Notes under the pieces: generated by a model
Told to the model about the DNA's origin: nothing
What the model saw: only the letters and a program-made list of their open reading frames with translations
Databases searched by the model: none
Assembly (NCBI GenBank): GCA_964630225.1
Contig: CAZVUK010000003.1
Location: 1 to 49,488 of the forward strand
From: CAYZRY01 sp964630225
GTDB lineage: Bacteria > Bacillota_I > Bacilli_A > RF39 > UBA660
Direction of reading: 5' to 3'
DNA length: 49,488 nucleotides
Shown here: positions 1 through 8,504 of the stretch, one piece after another
Layout of the letters: the number at the start of each line of letters is the position of its first letter
How positions within the stretch are numbered: position 1 is the stretch's first letter
Position numbers and translations under genes: made by a program

Positions 1-33
1 ATATGTGTCTTTTTTTATGTTTCTAGTGGACAC

Positions 34-333
34 TTACTTTTTCAATTTATAATTACTATTTAATACTTTATCAATATTATACTTTCGATCGGCGGCATAA
101 TATAATGAAGCAATCATTGGATCGACCGAAGTTGCTCCCTCTTTAAAAAAGCTTTCACTTATTTCTGGTTTACCTAAATATGATCCTCCAACTATTTTAC
201 CCGTTGCTGAATCATAAACAGGAAAAGATAAATAGTTACAGCTATAACCTTCGGCTTCTAACCTTTCTTTTAGTATTTTGGTTTGTGTTTCTTTTCCAGA
301 ACAGTCCGTTCCTTCGATAACTATTATTTTCAT
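34..333 (-). pseudogene. tmk: Thymidylate kinase, N-terminal half only
   Basis: The product would phosphorylate dTMP to dTDP. The frame opens well, with an AGGAGG ribosome binding site just upstream of the ATG at 333, a P-loop GTDCSGKET at residues 8-16 and the YYAADR segment that matches the family around residue 80. It stops at 99 residues, against 200 or more for the family, so the second substrate motif (DRY region) and the lid are missing. Family-like sequence seems to end near residue 95. The remaining bases to the window edge are AT-rich and carry GTGTCC...GACAC. The stop is inside the window, so this is a real truncation in this sequence, by frameshift or by an inserted element. It lies 8 bp downstream of hemW. 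Confidence 0.7.
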
Positions 334-341
334 TTGTCCTC

Positions 342-1421
342 CTATATAAAATAACTTAGTATTTGGTTTTGTAAATATAGTTTTTCTTTCGTTACTAAAA
401 TATTATAATCATTTTCTATTAAAAGTCCATCAGCAATTAATTTATCAATTGGAAAGACTTCTTTAATATCCTTCTTGTAACGTCTTTTAAACTCTTCTTT
501 ACTCACTCCACTTATTTTTCTTAAGCCCAAGATCATGAAGTACTGCATATCGCTTAGAGCATCAATTTCTTCGCTAATGTAAATAGTTTCTCCAGCGATA
601 TATTTATCGATACTTTTAGTATTTGAATATCTTTTTCCATTAGCGTAGGAGGCTGCTCCCATACCAAAACCAAAATATTCTTCGTTATTCCAGTAGGTTA
701 AGTTATGAATAGATTTTTTATCTTCTTTAGCAAAGTTGCTAATTTCATAATGAGTAAAAGCTAAATCTTCAAGTGTTTTAATAATTTTGTAATACATTTT
801 GTTTTCTAAATTATCATCAAGTGCTTTAGTCTTATCGATAAATAATTTTGTATTTTCTTCGATAATAAGTGAGTATATCGAAATATGATCAGGATTAAAC
901 TTTTTAATAAATGATAAATCTATTTCTAAATCACTTATCGTTTGATTAGGAAAACCATAAATAAAATCGATACTTATATTATCAAAATATTTTCTAGCTA
1001 TTAATATTTTCTCTAAGACAATTTCTTTAGCTACTCCCCTATTTAGAAAGTTAAAGAATTTTTCATTGACTGTTTGAATACCAATACTTAGTCTATTTAT
1101 GCCAAAGTTTTTAAATATTTGCATCTTTTCTTGACTTATATCTTCGACATTAAGTTCTATCGTTTTCTCAGCATTTTCGGCAATTTTTATGATAGATAAA
1201 ATTTTAAAGAGCTCTTCTAATTGTTGCTTGTTTAAAGCAGATGGCGTACCGCCACCTATATACAGGCTTTTAACTTCTGCTAAATCATAAGTTTTATCGA
1301 TTTCTTTTTTTAAAGCTATTAAATATTTATCAACTAAGCCCTCATTATAATAGACTTTGGGAAAGTCACAGTAAGAACAAATCTTTCGGCAAAACGGAAT
1401 ATGTATGTAGATACTTTTCAT
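342..1421 (-). CDS. hemW: HemW-type radical SAM protein (heme chaperone / coproporphyrinogen oxidase-like)
   Basis: This is a radical SAM protein of the HemN/HemW family, 359 residues long. The N-terminus has the HIPFCRKICSYCDF motif with the CxxxCxxC cluster ligands, followed by the GGGTPS SAM-binding segment near residue 57. Length and the leading H-x-P-F-C fit HemW, which carries heme, better than the longer oxygen-independent oxidase HemN. The ATG overlaps the stop of the upstream gene (TAATG). The order lepA-...-hemW is the common Firmicutes arrangement. No heme biosynthesis genes are in this window, so the substrate remains uncertain. Confidence 0.9.
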   Translation of the reverse strand: MKSIYIHIPFCRKICSYCDFPKVYYNEGLVDKYLIALKKEIDKTYDLAEVKSLYIGGGTPSALNKQQLEELFKILSIIKIAENAEKTIELNVEDISQEKMQIFKNFGINRLSIGIQTVNEKFFNFLNRGVAKEIVLEKILIARKYFDNISIDFIYGFPNQTISDLEIDLSFIKKFNPDHISIYSLIIEENTKLFIDKTKALDDNLENKMYYKIIKTLEDLAFTHYEISNFAKEDKKSIHNLTYWNNEEYFGFGMGAASYANGKRYSNTKSIDKYIAGETIYISEEIDALSDMQYFMILGLRKISGVSKEEFKRRYKKDIKEVFPIDKLIADGLLIENDYNILVTKEKLYLQNQILSYFI

Positions 1422-2002
1422 TACTTTTTCACCAAACGTTTCATTTTAGCATTTATGTTTCTACTTGCTTCGGCGAATGAAACATTATTACCATTTAGGG
1501 GCATATAGTTAGGAAAGAGACTTTCTTCATCGATTGGATTATCGTAGTATCTATCAATATTATCAAAAAGCAGCATTAATTCGTAATAGCTTTCTGGTAA
1601 ATGATGCTTACATGATTCTTTGCTTTTAATAGCCTTTTCCATAACTAGTGTTTCTTTATTTTTACGATTATAAATCATCGGTTTATAATAAATATAAAAA
1701 GAACCCTTGTAAATTTTTTCTGAGCAAAGATCACAGATACAATTTTCTTTAGATCTTCGTCGTTCTTGCCAGGCATAGAACTTATAGTCATCTTGATTAT
1801 GTCCAAGGAAATAATTCTCATATTCGCGCAAGGCTTCCTCTTCGTGAATAGCTAATATTATCTCTGTCACAGTTGAATTATGATCGATCTCATCAAGACT
1901 TAAGCCGTTAGTTTTAAGTTCTTGTAAAAATTTTGTGAAGTACTTATCTCTTAGCTCTTTATCTTTAATGTCATATATTTCATTAAGGGTCAAATCGAGC
2001 AT
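1421..2002 (-). CDS. Unknown protein with a Cys-rich (probable zinc) motif
   Basis: I do not recognise this 193-residue protein. A charged helical N-terminal part is followed near residue 88 by CICDLCSEKIYKGSFY, which resembles a zinc knuckle with a CxxC pair. A second Cys/His group, CKHHLPESYYELM, lies about 30 residues further on and could supply the remaining ligands. The C-terminus is basic (MKRLVKK). It sits between lepA and hemW with almost no spacing (TA gap to lepA, 1-base overlap with hemW), so it is cotranscribed with both. A nucleic-acid or ribosome-associated role is conceivable only from position and the zinc-like motif. Confidence 0.6.
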   Translation of the reverse strand: MLDLTLNEIYDIKDKELRDKYFTKFLQELKTNGLSLDEIDHNSTVTEIILAIHEEEALREYENYFLGHNQDDYKFYAWQERRRSKENCICDLCSEKIYKGSFYIYYKPMIYNRKNKETLVMEKAIKSKESCKHHLPESYYELMLLFDNIDRYYDNPIDEESLFPNYMPLNGNNVSFAEASRNINAKMKRLVKK

Positions 2003-2003
2003 C

Positions 2004-3800
2004 CTAGTCCTCCATGCTTAAAACAGACATGAAGGCTTCTTGTGGAAGAGAAACGGAACCAAATTGTTTCATCTTTTTCTTACCTTCTTTTTGTTTTTCT
2101 AAGAGTTTTTTCTTACGACTTACATCTCCCCCATAACATTTAGCTAAAACATCCTTCCTTAGAGCTTTAACCGTGCTTCTAGCAATGATATGACTACCAA
2201 GTGTAGCTTGGACAGGTATTTCAAACATCTGTCTAGGAATGACCTCTTTTAAGCTTTCGACAACAGCCTTACCACGAAGATAAGAAAAGTCTTTATGAAC
2301 GATAGTCGATAATGCATCGATAATTTCACCGTTTAATAAAATGTCCATCTTAACTAAATTACTTTTTCTATATCCAATTAATTCATAATCAAAAGAAGCA
2401 TAACCTTTAGTATATGATTTTAATTTATCAAAAAAGTCATAAACGATCTCTGATAAAGGAAGTTCATAATGAATATTGACTCTTATATCATCGATATATT
2501 CCATACCTATATAATTACCCCGTTTATTTTGACATAATTCCATAATCTGTCCAATATAAGTACTTGGACTAAAAATACTCGTTTTAATATATGGTTCTTG
2601 TACTTCTTTTATTTTAGTCTTTTCCGGCATTTTACTAGGAGAATCGATATCTATTTCTTCGCCACTTGTCGTAAATACTTTATAGATAACCGAGGGCGCT
2701 GTTGTAATTAGTTCTAGGCCAAACTCTCTAAGGAGTCGTTCTTTGATTATTTCCATATGAAGTAAGCCAAGAAAACCACATCTAAAACCAAAGCCTAATG
2801 CCGAGCTTGTTTCTGGTTCATATGATAGTGAAGAATCGTTTAGTTTAAGTTTAGCTAAGCTCTCACGGAGCTCTTCAAACTGAGAATTATCAATTGGGAA
2901 AAGACCGCAGTAAACCATTGCTTTCATCGGTTTATAACCCGCTAATGATTTATCAGCTGGATTATCTAAAAGAGTTACTGTATCACCGACGGCGACCGAT
3001 GATATATCTTTAATACTACCCGTTACAAAACCAACCTGTCCGGCTGATAATAATTCACGCTTTTCTTCGTGCGGGGTATTGACAAAAAGATCGACGATTT
3101 CTGCTTCTTTACCCGTAGCTATCATTTTGATGGTGTCAGCTTTTTTAAGTGAACCGTTAAAAACCCTAAGAGCGATTATGACACCGCGATAAGCATCATA
3201 GATACTATCGAAGATTAACGCTTGAAGAGGTTCTTCTTTTTTACCACTAGGAGCGGGTATTCTATTAATTATGGCATGAAGTAATTCTTTTATCCCTTCG
3301 CCTGTTTTAGCACTGGTTAAAATTATCTCCTCTTCATTAAAGCCGAGACTTCTTTTTAATTCTGCTTTAACCCTAGGTACATCGGCACTTGGAAGATCTA
3401 TCTTATTAATGACAGGAATGATTACAAGATCATTTTCTAAAGCTAAAAATAAATTAGCTAGCGTTTGAGCTTGTATTCCTTGAGCAGCATCAACTACTAA
3501 TATTGCTCCATCTGATGAGGCAAGCGATCTACTTACCTCATAGGAAAAGTCGACATGTCCAGGAGTATCGATAAGATTAAGTTCATAGTCTTTTTCTTCG
3601 TGACGATACTTTATACATGCCGTATTTAATTTAATTGTAATACCTCGTTCTCTTTCGATATCCATACTGTCCATAAACTGTGACTTAAGTTCACGTTTAC
3701 TAAGAGCTCCAGCTTCTTCTAAAATACGATCAGCCAAAGTACTTTTACCATGGTCAATATGAGCTATTATCGAGAAGTTTCTGATGTTTTCCTGCTTCAT
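2004..3800 (-). CDS. lepA: Elongation factor 4 (LepA), ribosome back-translocase GTPase
   Basis: This is a translational GTPase of 598 residues, the normal length for LepA. It has G1 AHIDHGKST near residue 13, the RERGITIK switch I segment, DTPGHVDF (G3) and NKID (G4). The C-terminal region has the LepA-specific GGDVSRKKKLLEKQKEGKKKM type signature, which separates it from EF-G. It acts on stalled or mistranslocated ribosomes under ionic stress. The start at 3800 has GCGGTGA upstream. The metK terminator lies just before it, so lepA begins a new unit with the Cys-motif gene and hemW. Confidence 0.97.
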   Translation of the reverse strand: MKQENIRNFSIIAHIDHGKSTLADRILEEAGALSKRELKSQFMDSMDIERERGITIKLNTACIKYRHEEKDYELNLIDTPGHVDFSYEVSRSLASSDGAILVVDAAQGIQAQTLANLFLALENDLVIIPVINKIDLPSADVPRVKAELKRSLGFNEEEIILTSAKTGEGIKELLHAIINRIPAPSGKKEEPLQALIFDSIYDAYRGVIIALRVFNGSLKKADTIKMIATGKEAEIVDLFVNTPHEEKRELLSAGQVGFVTGSIKDISSVAVGDTVTLLDNPADKSLAGYKPMKAMVYCGLFPIDNSQFEELRESLAKLKLNDSSLSYEPETSSALGFGFRCGFLGLLHMEIIKERLLREFGLELITTAPSVIYKVFTTSGEEIDIDSPSKMPEKTKIKEVQEPYIKTSIFSPSTYIGQIMELCQNKRGNYIGMEYIDDIRVNIHYELPLSEIVYDFFDKLKSYTKGYASFDYELIGYRKSNLVKMDILLNGEIIDALSTIVHKDFSYLRGKAVVESLKEVIPRQMFEIPVQATLGSHIIARSTVKALRKDVLAKCYGGDVSRKKKLLEKQKEGKKKMKQFGSVSLPQEAFMSVLSMED

Positions 3801-3826
3801 TTAATTCACCGCTACTAGTATATCAT

Positions 3827-3852
3827 AAAAAAAGAATAATCACTTATTCTTT
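3827..3852 (-). terminator. Intrinsic terminator of metK
   Basis: On the minus strand the stem AAAGAATAA/TTATTCTTT with loop GTGA is followed by a T run. The metK stop codon lies inside the stem. It separates metK from lepA. Confidence 0.75.
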
Positions 3853-4941
3853 TATATCTTTTTTCATCTCCCAAGGAAGATTTAAATCACAGCGTCCAAA
3901 GTGTCCATAATTACTTATTTGACGATAATCAAAGTTTAATAAATCCAGTTCATCAATAATATTTTGAACTCTAAAGTCAAAGTGTTTATTAATCCAGTTT
4001 AGAATTTCTTCATCACTTATTTTGTTCGTATTAAATGTTTCGATACCAATAGAAAGAGCTTCTTCTTTACCAATGACGTAGGATACTTCAATTTCGCATC
4101 TTCTAGCTAAACCGTGCATCACGACATTTTTAGCAACGTATCTAGCATAATAGGCAGCACTGCGATCTACTTTGGATGGATCTTTACTGGAAAGGCATCC
4201 GCCACCTACTTTGCCTGCTCCGCCATAGGTATCACAAACTATTTTTCGGCCTGTTGTCCCCGAGTCTCCCCAAGGCCCGCCAAGGGTAAAAGAACCACTA
4301 TTATTAATGTATATTTTAGTTGAGGCCGTAATTAGTGAACTGTCTATTACTTTATCGATAACTTCGGTTTTAATTAGGTTTTCTAACTCTTCTTTCGCCG
4401 CAGATTCCTTATGCTGCGAAGAGATAACTATGGTGTCGATAAAAATCTGCCCATCTTCATTTGAAACAGTAACCTGCGTTTTACCATCTGGCCTTAAAAT
4501 ACTGTTAGGAACACTTTTTCGTAAATCTGCTAAACGTTTAGCTAGTTTAGTTGCTAAACTGTGTGAAAGAGGCATATATTCTTTAGTTTCATCACAGGCA
4601 TAACCAAACATAATACCTTGGTCTCCTGCCTTAGTTCGTCTGTTTACAACAGCTGTATTTATCTCTGGTGACTGCGCTCCAACTTTAAGTATAATATCAA
4701 AGTCTTCTTTATAACCGATCTCTAAAAGAGCTCTTTTTGCTAGTGCTTCATAGTCTAAATTAGCTTTAGTAGTAGCTTCACCATAGATAAGCAATAAATT
4801 ATCTTTGATCGTAGCTTCAACAGCCATCTTACTTTTCTTATCTTGTCTTAAAGCTTCAGTTAATATACTATCAGCAATATAATCACATATCTTATCTGGA
4901 TGTCCTTCAGTAACTGCTTCACTTGTAAATAATCTTTTCAT
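3844..4941 (-). CDS. metK: S-adenosylmethionine synthetase
   Basis: The enzyme makes SAM from methionine and ATP. The protein is 365 residues, slightly shorter than the usual 380-400. Signature segments are EAVTEGHPDKICD at residue 8, GDQGIMFGYACDET near residue 107 and GGGCLSSKDPSKVDRSAAYYAR in the C-terminal third (shown here as GGGCLSSKDPSKVD). It is transcribed from its own promoter and preceded by a SAM-I riboswitch. The AAGGAG ribosome binding site is buried in the riboswitch terminator stem, so high SAM should block both transcription and translation. Confidence 0.97.
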   Translation of the reverse strand: MKRLFTSEAVTEGHPDKICDYIADSILTEALRQDKKSKMAVEATIKDNLLLIYGEATTKANLDYEALAKRALLEIGYKEDFDIILKVGAQSPEINTAVVNRRTKAGDQGIMFGYACDETKEYMPLSHSLATKLAKRLADLRKSVPNSILRPDGKTQVTVSNEDGQIFIDTIVISSQHKESAAKEELENLIKTEVIDKVIDSSLITASTKIYINNSGSFTLGGPWGDSGTTGRKIVCDTYGGAGKVGGGCLSSKDPSKVDRSAAYYARYVAKNVVMHGLARRCEIEVSYVIGKEEALSIGIETFNTNKISDEEILNWINKHFDFRVQNIIDELDLLNFDYRQISNYGHFGRCDLNLPWEMKKDIKE

Positions 4942-4984
4942 AAAAAAACTTCTCCTTCTTAATTTTTATCAAGAACGAGAAGTT
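4942..4984 (-). terminator. SAM-riboswitch-controlled terminator overlapping the metK RBS
   Basis: On the minus strand AACTTCTC...TTCTT pairs with AAGAA.GGAGAAGTT and is followed by seven T just before the metK ATG. The 3' arm contains the AAGGAG ribosome binding site. The 5' arm (CTTCT) can instead pair with AGAAG from the 3' strand of riboswitch P1, giving the antiterminator. Confidence 0.8.
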
Positions 4985-4986
4985 AA

Positions 4987-5074
4987 ACTTCTTATCGCTT
5001 AGCTTTACCACCTTACTAATGCAGGTTGGTATGAGTTCCTAGAGCTAAGTCTCTCCCTCATTCTTGATAAAAGT
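4987..5074 (-). promoter_or_regulatory. SAM-I (S-box) riboswitch upstream of metK
   Basis: The minus-strand RNA begins ACTTTTATCAAGAATGAGGG, continues with a GAGAGACTTAGCTC arm and the CATACCAACC and AAGGTGGTAAAGC segments, and closes with GCGATAAGAAGT. The ends form a P1 helix of nine pairs with one bulged G. The order of conserved blocks matches the S-box aptamer (ATCAAGA, GGA, CCAACC, AGGTG), and the gene controlled is metK, the expected target. Confidence 0.85.
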
Positions 5075-5081
5075 CATATTA

Positions 5082-5110
5082 ATTTTAATATGTATTTAAA
5101 TTTTTGTCAA
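5082..5110 (-). promoter_or_regulatory. metK promoter
   Basis: TTGACA (5105-5110) and TAAAAT (5082-5087) with a 17-bp spacer. The -35 box overlaps the murE stop codon. Transcription would begin just before the riboswitch. Confidence 0.75.
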
Positions 5111-6504
5111 ATATATTTTAGGACTTCTTCTTTGTCATTTAAATATATTCGTTCATAACCTACGGTCTGATAGTTTTCGGCACCACGTCCTAAGATTAAG
5201 ATAATATCATCTTTTTCTCCCATCTGTACGGCTTTTTTGATCGATTCTTTACGATCAACTATTATTTCGTAATTATCGTATCCTTTAGCTCCTGACTCTA
5301 AATCGTTAATAATATTTAGTGGATCTTCAGTAAAAGGATCATCAGTTGTAATGATAAAATGATCACTATTTTCTACTAAAAACTTGGCAATTACCGGACG
5401 CTTGCTAGACTCTCTAGCTCCGGCTGCTCCCGTTACAACAATTAAACGACCTTTAACTATTTGTTTAAACATTTTAACGACTGTTTGAATAGCAAAAGTC
5501 GTATGGGCATAATCGACAATCACGGTAAAGCCTTTAGCACTTGGAAGTTTTTCGATTCTTCCATCAATTACAATATTATCAATATTATCAATTAGTTTGT
5601 TTAGATCCTCTCCTACTGAAAGGGACATAAGTAAGGCTGCCGCTAAGTTATAGACATTAAAGTCACCAATTAATGGCGATCTTACTCTAAACTTTTTACC
5701 TTGATAATCAAAGTTAATGATCGTATCTTCAATCCCAAGTTCAAAATCAAATGATAGGTCTGCTCCTTTTTTTCCGTAAGTTAATGGATTTTTAACATGT
5801 TTTAAGACTGTTTCATAGTGCTCATCATCTTTATTCAAGATAGAATAACCATTTGGTGATACTTGTTTGAACATGTCCATTTTACAAGCAAAATAGTTGT
5901 CCCAGGTTTTATGAATATTTATATGATCCGTTGTAATGTTAGTATAGGCAGCTGACTCAAAGATGAAGCCTGGTAATCTATTTCTAAAAAACGCTTCACT
6001 CGATGTTTCAAGAACGACAGTATCACAACCTACTTTAACAAACTCATCTAGGTATTTATACATTTTATCAGCATCGGGTGTCGTATTATTTGTCTCTTTT
6101 GTAAAAGCGTGACATATTCTTCCGTTGCTTCCAATATAAGCACATTTATCCCCGATTAAATATTTAGTAATAATAGCTGTACTGGTCTTACCATCGGTTC
6201 CGGTTACTGCTAAGATACGCAGTTTTGATAAAGGATCATCATAGAACTTTCTAGCTATATCGTGAAGAGCTTCGTTAGTATTATCTACCTTGATAATCGG
6301 CACCGACTTTTCACCGACATCTTTCATAACGACAATAGCAGCAGCACCAGATTCGATGGCGCTATCGATAAAATCATGACGATCAGCTGTTACTCCATAA
6401 GTACATACAAAAAGATCTCCTGCTTCGATTTCTTTAGAATTAATTTTAATATCTTTAATTTCTGTCTCATAAGGGCAGTCAAATAATTCATTTAATTTTT
6501 TCAT
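5107..6504 (-). CDS. murE: UDP-N-acetylmuramyl-tripeptide synthetase (MurE-type ligase)
   Basis: This cytoplasmic ligase adds the third amino acid to UDP-MurNAc-dipeptide in peptidoglycan synthesis. It has the Mur ligase P-loop TGTDGKTSTA near residue 102, TTPDADKM, and ETSSEAF. An in-frame ATG at 6516 exists, but GGGAGT falls inside those codons and is correctly spaced for the ATG at 6504, which lies right after the recO stop, so I use 6504 (465 residues). The specificity segment reads TTDDPFTEDP. Enzymes that add meso-diaminopimelate have Arg after this Pro (DNPR), so the Phe argues against DAP and leaves Lys or another residue. murF is not nearby. Confidence 0.93.
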   Translation of the reverse strand: MKKLNELFDCPYETEIKDIKINSKEIEAGDLFVCTYGVTADRHDFIDSAIESGAAAIVVMKDVGEKSVPIIKVDNTNEALHDIARKFYDDPLSKLRILAVTGTDGKTSTAIITKYLIGDKCAYIGSNGRICHAFTKETNNTTPDADKMYKYLDEFVKVGCDTVVLETSSEAFFRNRLPGFIFESAAYTNITTDHINIHKTWDNYFACKMDMFKQVSPNGYSILNKDDEHYETVLKHVKNPLTYGKKGADLSFDFELGIEDTIINFDYQGKKFRVRSPLIGDFNVYNLAAALLMSLSVGEDLNKLIDNIDNIVIDGRIEKLPSAKGFTVIVDYAHTTFAIQTVVKMFKQIVKGRLIVVTGAAGARESSKRPVIAKFLVENSDHFIITTDDPFTEDPLNIINDLESGAKGYDNYEIIVDRKESIKKAVQMGEKDDIILILGRGAENYQTVGYERIYLNDKEEVLKYI

Positions 6505-6506
6505 CT

Positions 6507-7244
6507 TTACTCCCATCTAACATTCTTTTTAAGAATATTTTTAGTTCCCATATATATACCTGTATATTGTTCATAGTAATCATCGATAAATTCATCGATT
6601 TCTTTTAGGGTGGTATCTGCTATGTCAAGTTTAGATATTTTAGCTATATCGACATAGGCGAATAATCTAATTATCTTATACATCTTTTCACTGTATATTT
6701 TTTCATCTTTGTGGCAAGCAGTACAAAGATATCCTCCGGCGGCACTATCGACTGTGACGATGGCTTTAGCGCTTCCACAGCTAGCACAAGAATCTAAGTT
6801 TAAAGATACTCCCAAATAGTCTAGTGCTTGAAACTGAATTATATCACAAATTATATGAGCATCATAACCATCATCTATTTTCTTAAGCGCTGCTATTAGT
6901 AAATCAAAAAGTTTAGTATCTTCATTTTGCCGATAAATGTTACTGACAAATTCAAGTAAAAAGGAAGAATAACTTATTTTTTTTAAATCGAGCATCGTAT
7001 TTAAAAAAGCATCTTTAATATCACACTCGATCAAAGTAGATATCCCATTTTCTTTATAGTAAATTTGAAAAATTCCATAAGCTAGTGGATTAGATACCAT
7101 ACGCAGTTTACTTTTAACTTTACGAGATCCTTTACTCATAAGACCGATAATACCGTATTCTTTAGTAAAGAGATTTAGTATCTTACTTGATTCACTATAA
7201 TTAGTGCTACTAAGTACTATCCCTTCGACTGCTTTTATTGTCAT
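6507..7244 (-). CDS. recO: DNA repair protein RecO
   Basis: RecO loads RecA with RecF and RecR and anneals SSB-coated DNA. The 245-residue protein has the N-terminal OB-fold pattern (AVEGIVLSSTNYSESSKILN), followed by a helical middle and a four-cysteine zinc site, CASCG and then CTAC about 20 residues later, near residues 150-175. It lies 10 bp downstream of era and 2 bp before the murE start. The era-recO order is typical of Firmicutes. Confidence 0.93.
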   Translation of the reverse strand: MTIKAVEGIVLSSTNYSESSKILNLFTKEYGIIGLMSKGSRKVKSKLRMVSNPLAYGIFQIYYKENGISTLIECDIKDAFLNTMLDLKKISYSSFLLEFVSNIYRQNEDTKLFDLLIAALKKIDDGYDAHIICDIIQFQALDYLGVSLNLDSCASCGSAKAIVTVDSAAGGYLCTACHKDEKIYSEKMYKIIRLFAYVDIAKISKLDIADTTLKEIDEFIDDYYEQYTGIYMGTKNILKKNVRWE

Positions 7245-7254
7245 ATTTAACCCC

Positions 7255-8139
7255 CTATAGGTCTTCTTTTAAACCAAGTTCAGTTATATACTTATCTGAC
7301 TGTCTCCAATTATCTATCGTTTTGACATGGGTTTGCAAAAAGACTTTTTTTCCTAGTAACTCTTCGATATCGCTCCTGGCTTCAGTTCCTACTTTTTTAA
7401 GCATTTCCCCTCTTTTACCAATGATTATCTTCTTTAAGTTATCTCTAGCTACTATTATTAATACATTTATGTCGGCTCTTTCCTCAGTTTCTTCAAAAGC
7501 TTCGACAAGGCAGGTTACAGCATGTGGCACTTCTTCACGTGTATAGTGCATAATTTTTTCTCTGACAAGCTCGGCAATGGCAAAGTCTCTTGTCATTGTC
7601 GTAACTTCGTTTTCATCGTAAAATCTTTCTCCTTCAGGAAGATAAGTTTTTATCGTCATTATTAAGCGCTCGATGTTATCTCCTTTTAAAGCTGATACCG
7701 GAAATATTTCGGCAAAGTGATAAAGCTCACTTAGTTCGGATATCATCGTCAGAAGTGTTTCTTTTTTAATGAGATCCACTTTATTTAAGATAAGTATAAC
7801 TTTTTGATCTTTTTCTTTAATCTTATCTAAAATAAAACTATCACCTTTGCCAAACCCAGCTTTAGCATCAATTATAAATAAAATTAAATCACTATTAGCT
7901 TCAACGGCATAAGCTTTTCTATTTAAATACGTACCAAGTCGATCTTTCGGTTTATGAATACCTGGTGTATCGATAAAAACTATTTGACTATCTTCGTCAT
8001 TGTAAATACCTTGAATAATATTTCTAGTCGTTCCTGAAACATTGCTAATAATGGCTACTTTTCGTTCTAAAATAGAGTTTAATAAAGAGCTCTTGCCAAC
8101 ATTGGGACGACCAACTATACTTACAAAACCACTTTTCAT
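7255..8139 (-). CDS. era: GTPase Era, 16S rRNA maturation factor
   Basis: Era binds the 3' end of 16S rRNA during 30S assembly. It has G1 GRPNVGKSS at residue 9, DTPG (G3), NKVD (G4) and a C-terminal KH domain with IIGKRGEMLKKVG near residue 230. At 294 residues it is the standard length. Its ATG overlaps the TGA of the upstream deaminase-like gene by four bases. ybeY, dgkA, cdd and era in this order form the well-known Firmicutes ribosome/cell-envelope cluster. Confidence 0.97.
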   Translation of the reverse strand: MKSGFVSIVGRPNVGKSSLLNSILERKVAIISNVSGTTRNIIQGIYNDEDSQIVFIDTPGIHKPKDRLGTYLNRKAYAVEANSDLILFIIDAKAGFGKGDSFILDKIKEKDQKVILILNKVDLIKKETLLTMISELSELYHFAEIFPVSALKGDNIERLIMTIKTYLPEGERFYDENEVTTMTRDFAIAELVREKIMHYTREEVPHAVTCLVEAFEETEERADINVLIIVARDNLKKIIIGKRGEMLKKVGTEARSDIEELLGKKVFLQTHVKTIDNWRQSDKYITELGLKEDL

Positions 8140-8504
8140 AAAACCTCCTTGTATAAGTCCGCAACCGGTATTACTTTTTCTTTACCTTTTTTATTAAGTA
8201 AATGAACAGTTGCTTCAATTTCAAAAAATTCGTATATTATTTCACGATTATAATATTTTAAATCGTTTAAATCATCACTACTAGTCATAATATATAATCT
8301 AGCAAACATATCTTTTTTATATCCTTTCGTAACAGCTGCTGATATAGCGGCTGCTTCACTGGATATCGAATCTCTATAAATATCGTTTTTAATGGAAACA
8401 CCTGTGAAAAATTCACCATCTTTCATAATGACAATTGATGAAGAAACACTTTGTCCTTTAGGAGCAATAGCATAATCTAGAAGTTTAATTAATTTATCTT
8501 TCAT
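8136..8504 (-). CDS. Catalytically degenerate cytidine-deaminase-fold protein
   Basis: This 122-residue protein aligns along its length with the cytidine deaminase encoded immediately upstream. The active site is lost. The first zinc-ligand motif (CAEQ in the neighbour) reads SSEA here, keeping only the Glu at residue 50. The PCxxC segment reads KYYN before the shared REI. It therefore cannot bind catalytic zinc in the usual way. The gene starts one base after the cdd stop and overlaps era by four bases, so it is expressed with both. A role as a structural partner subunit of the active deaminase is an inference. It could also be a diverged paralogue with another ligand. Confidence 0.7.
   Translation of the reverse strand: MKDKLIKLLDYAIAPKGQSVSSSIVIMKDGEFFTGVSIKNDIYRDSISSEAAAISAAVTKGYKKDMFARLYIMTSSDDLNDLKYYNREIIYEFFEIEATVHLLNKKGKEKVIPVADLYKEVL

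Noticed and set aside
4114..4603. Two plus frames opposite metK
   Set aside because: Shadows of a highly conserved enzyme.
7238..7546. 102-codon plus frame opposite era
   Set aside because: Antisense to the conserved KH domain of Era; no promoter or ribosome binding site.
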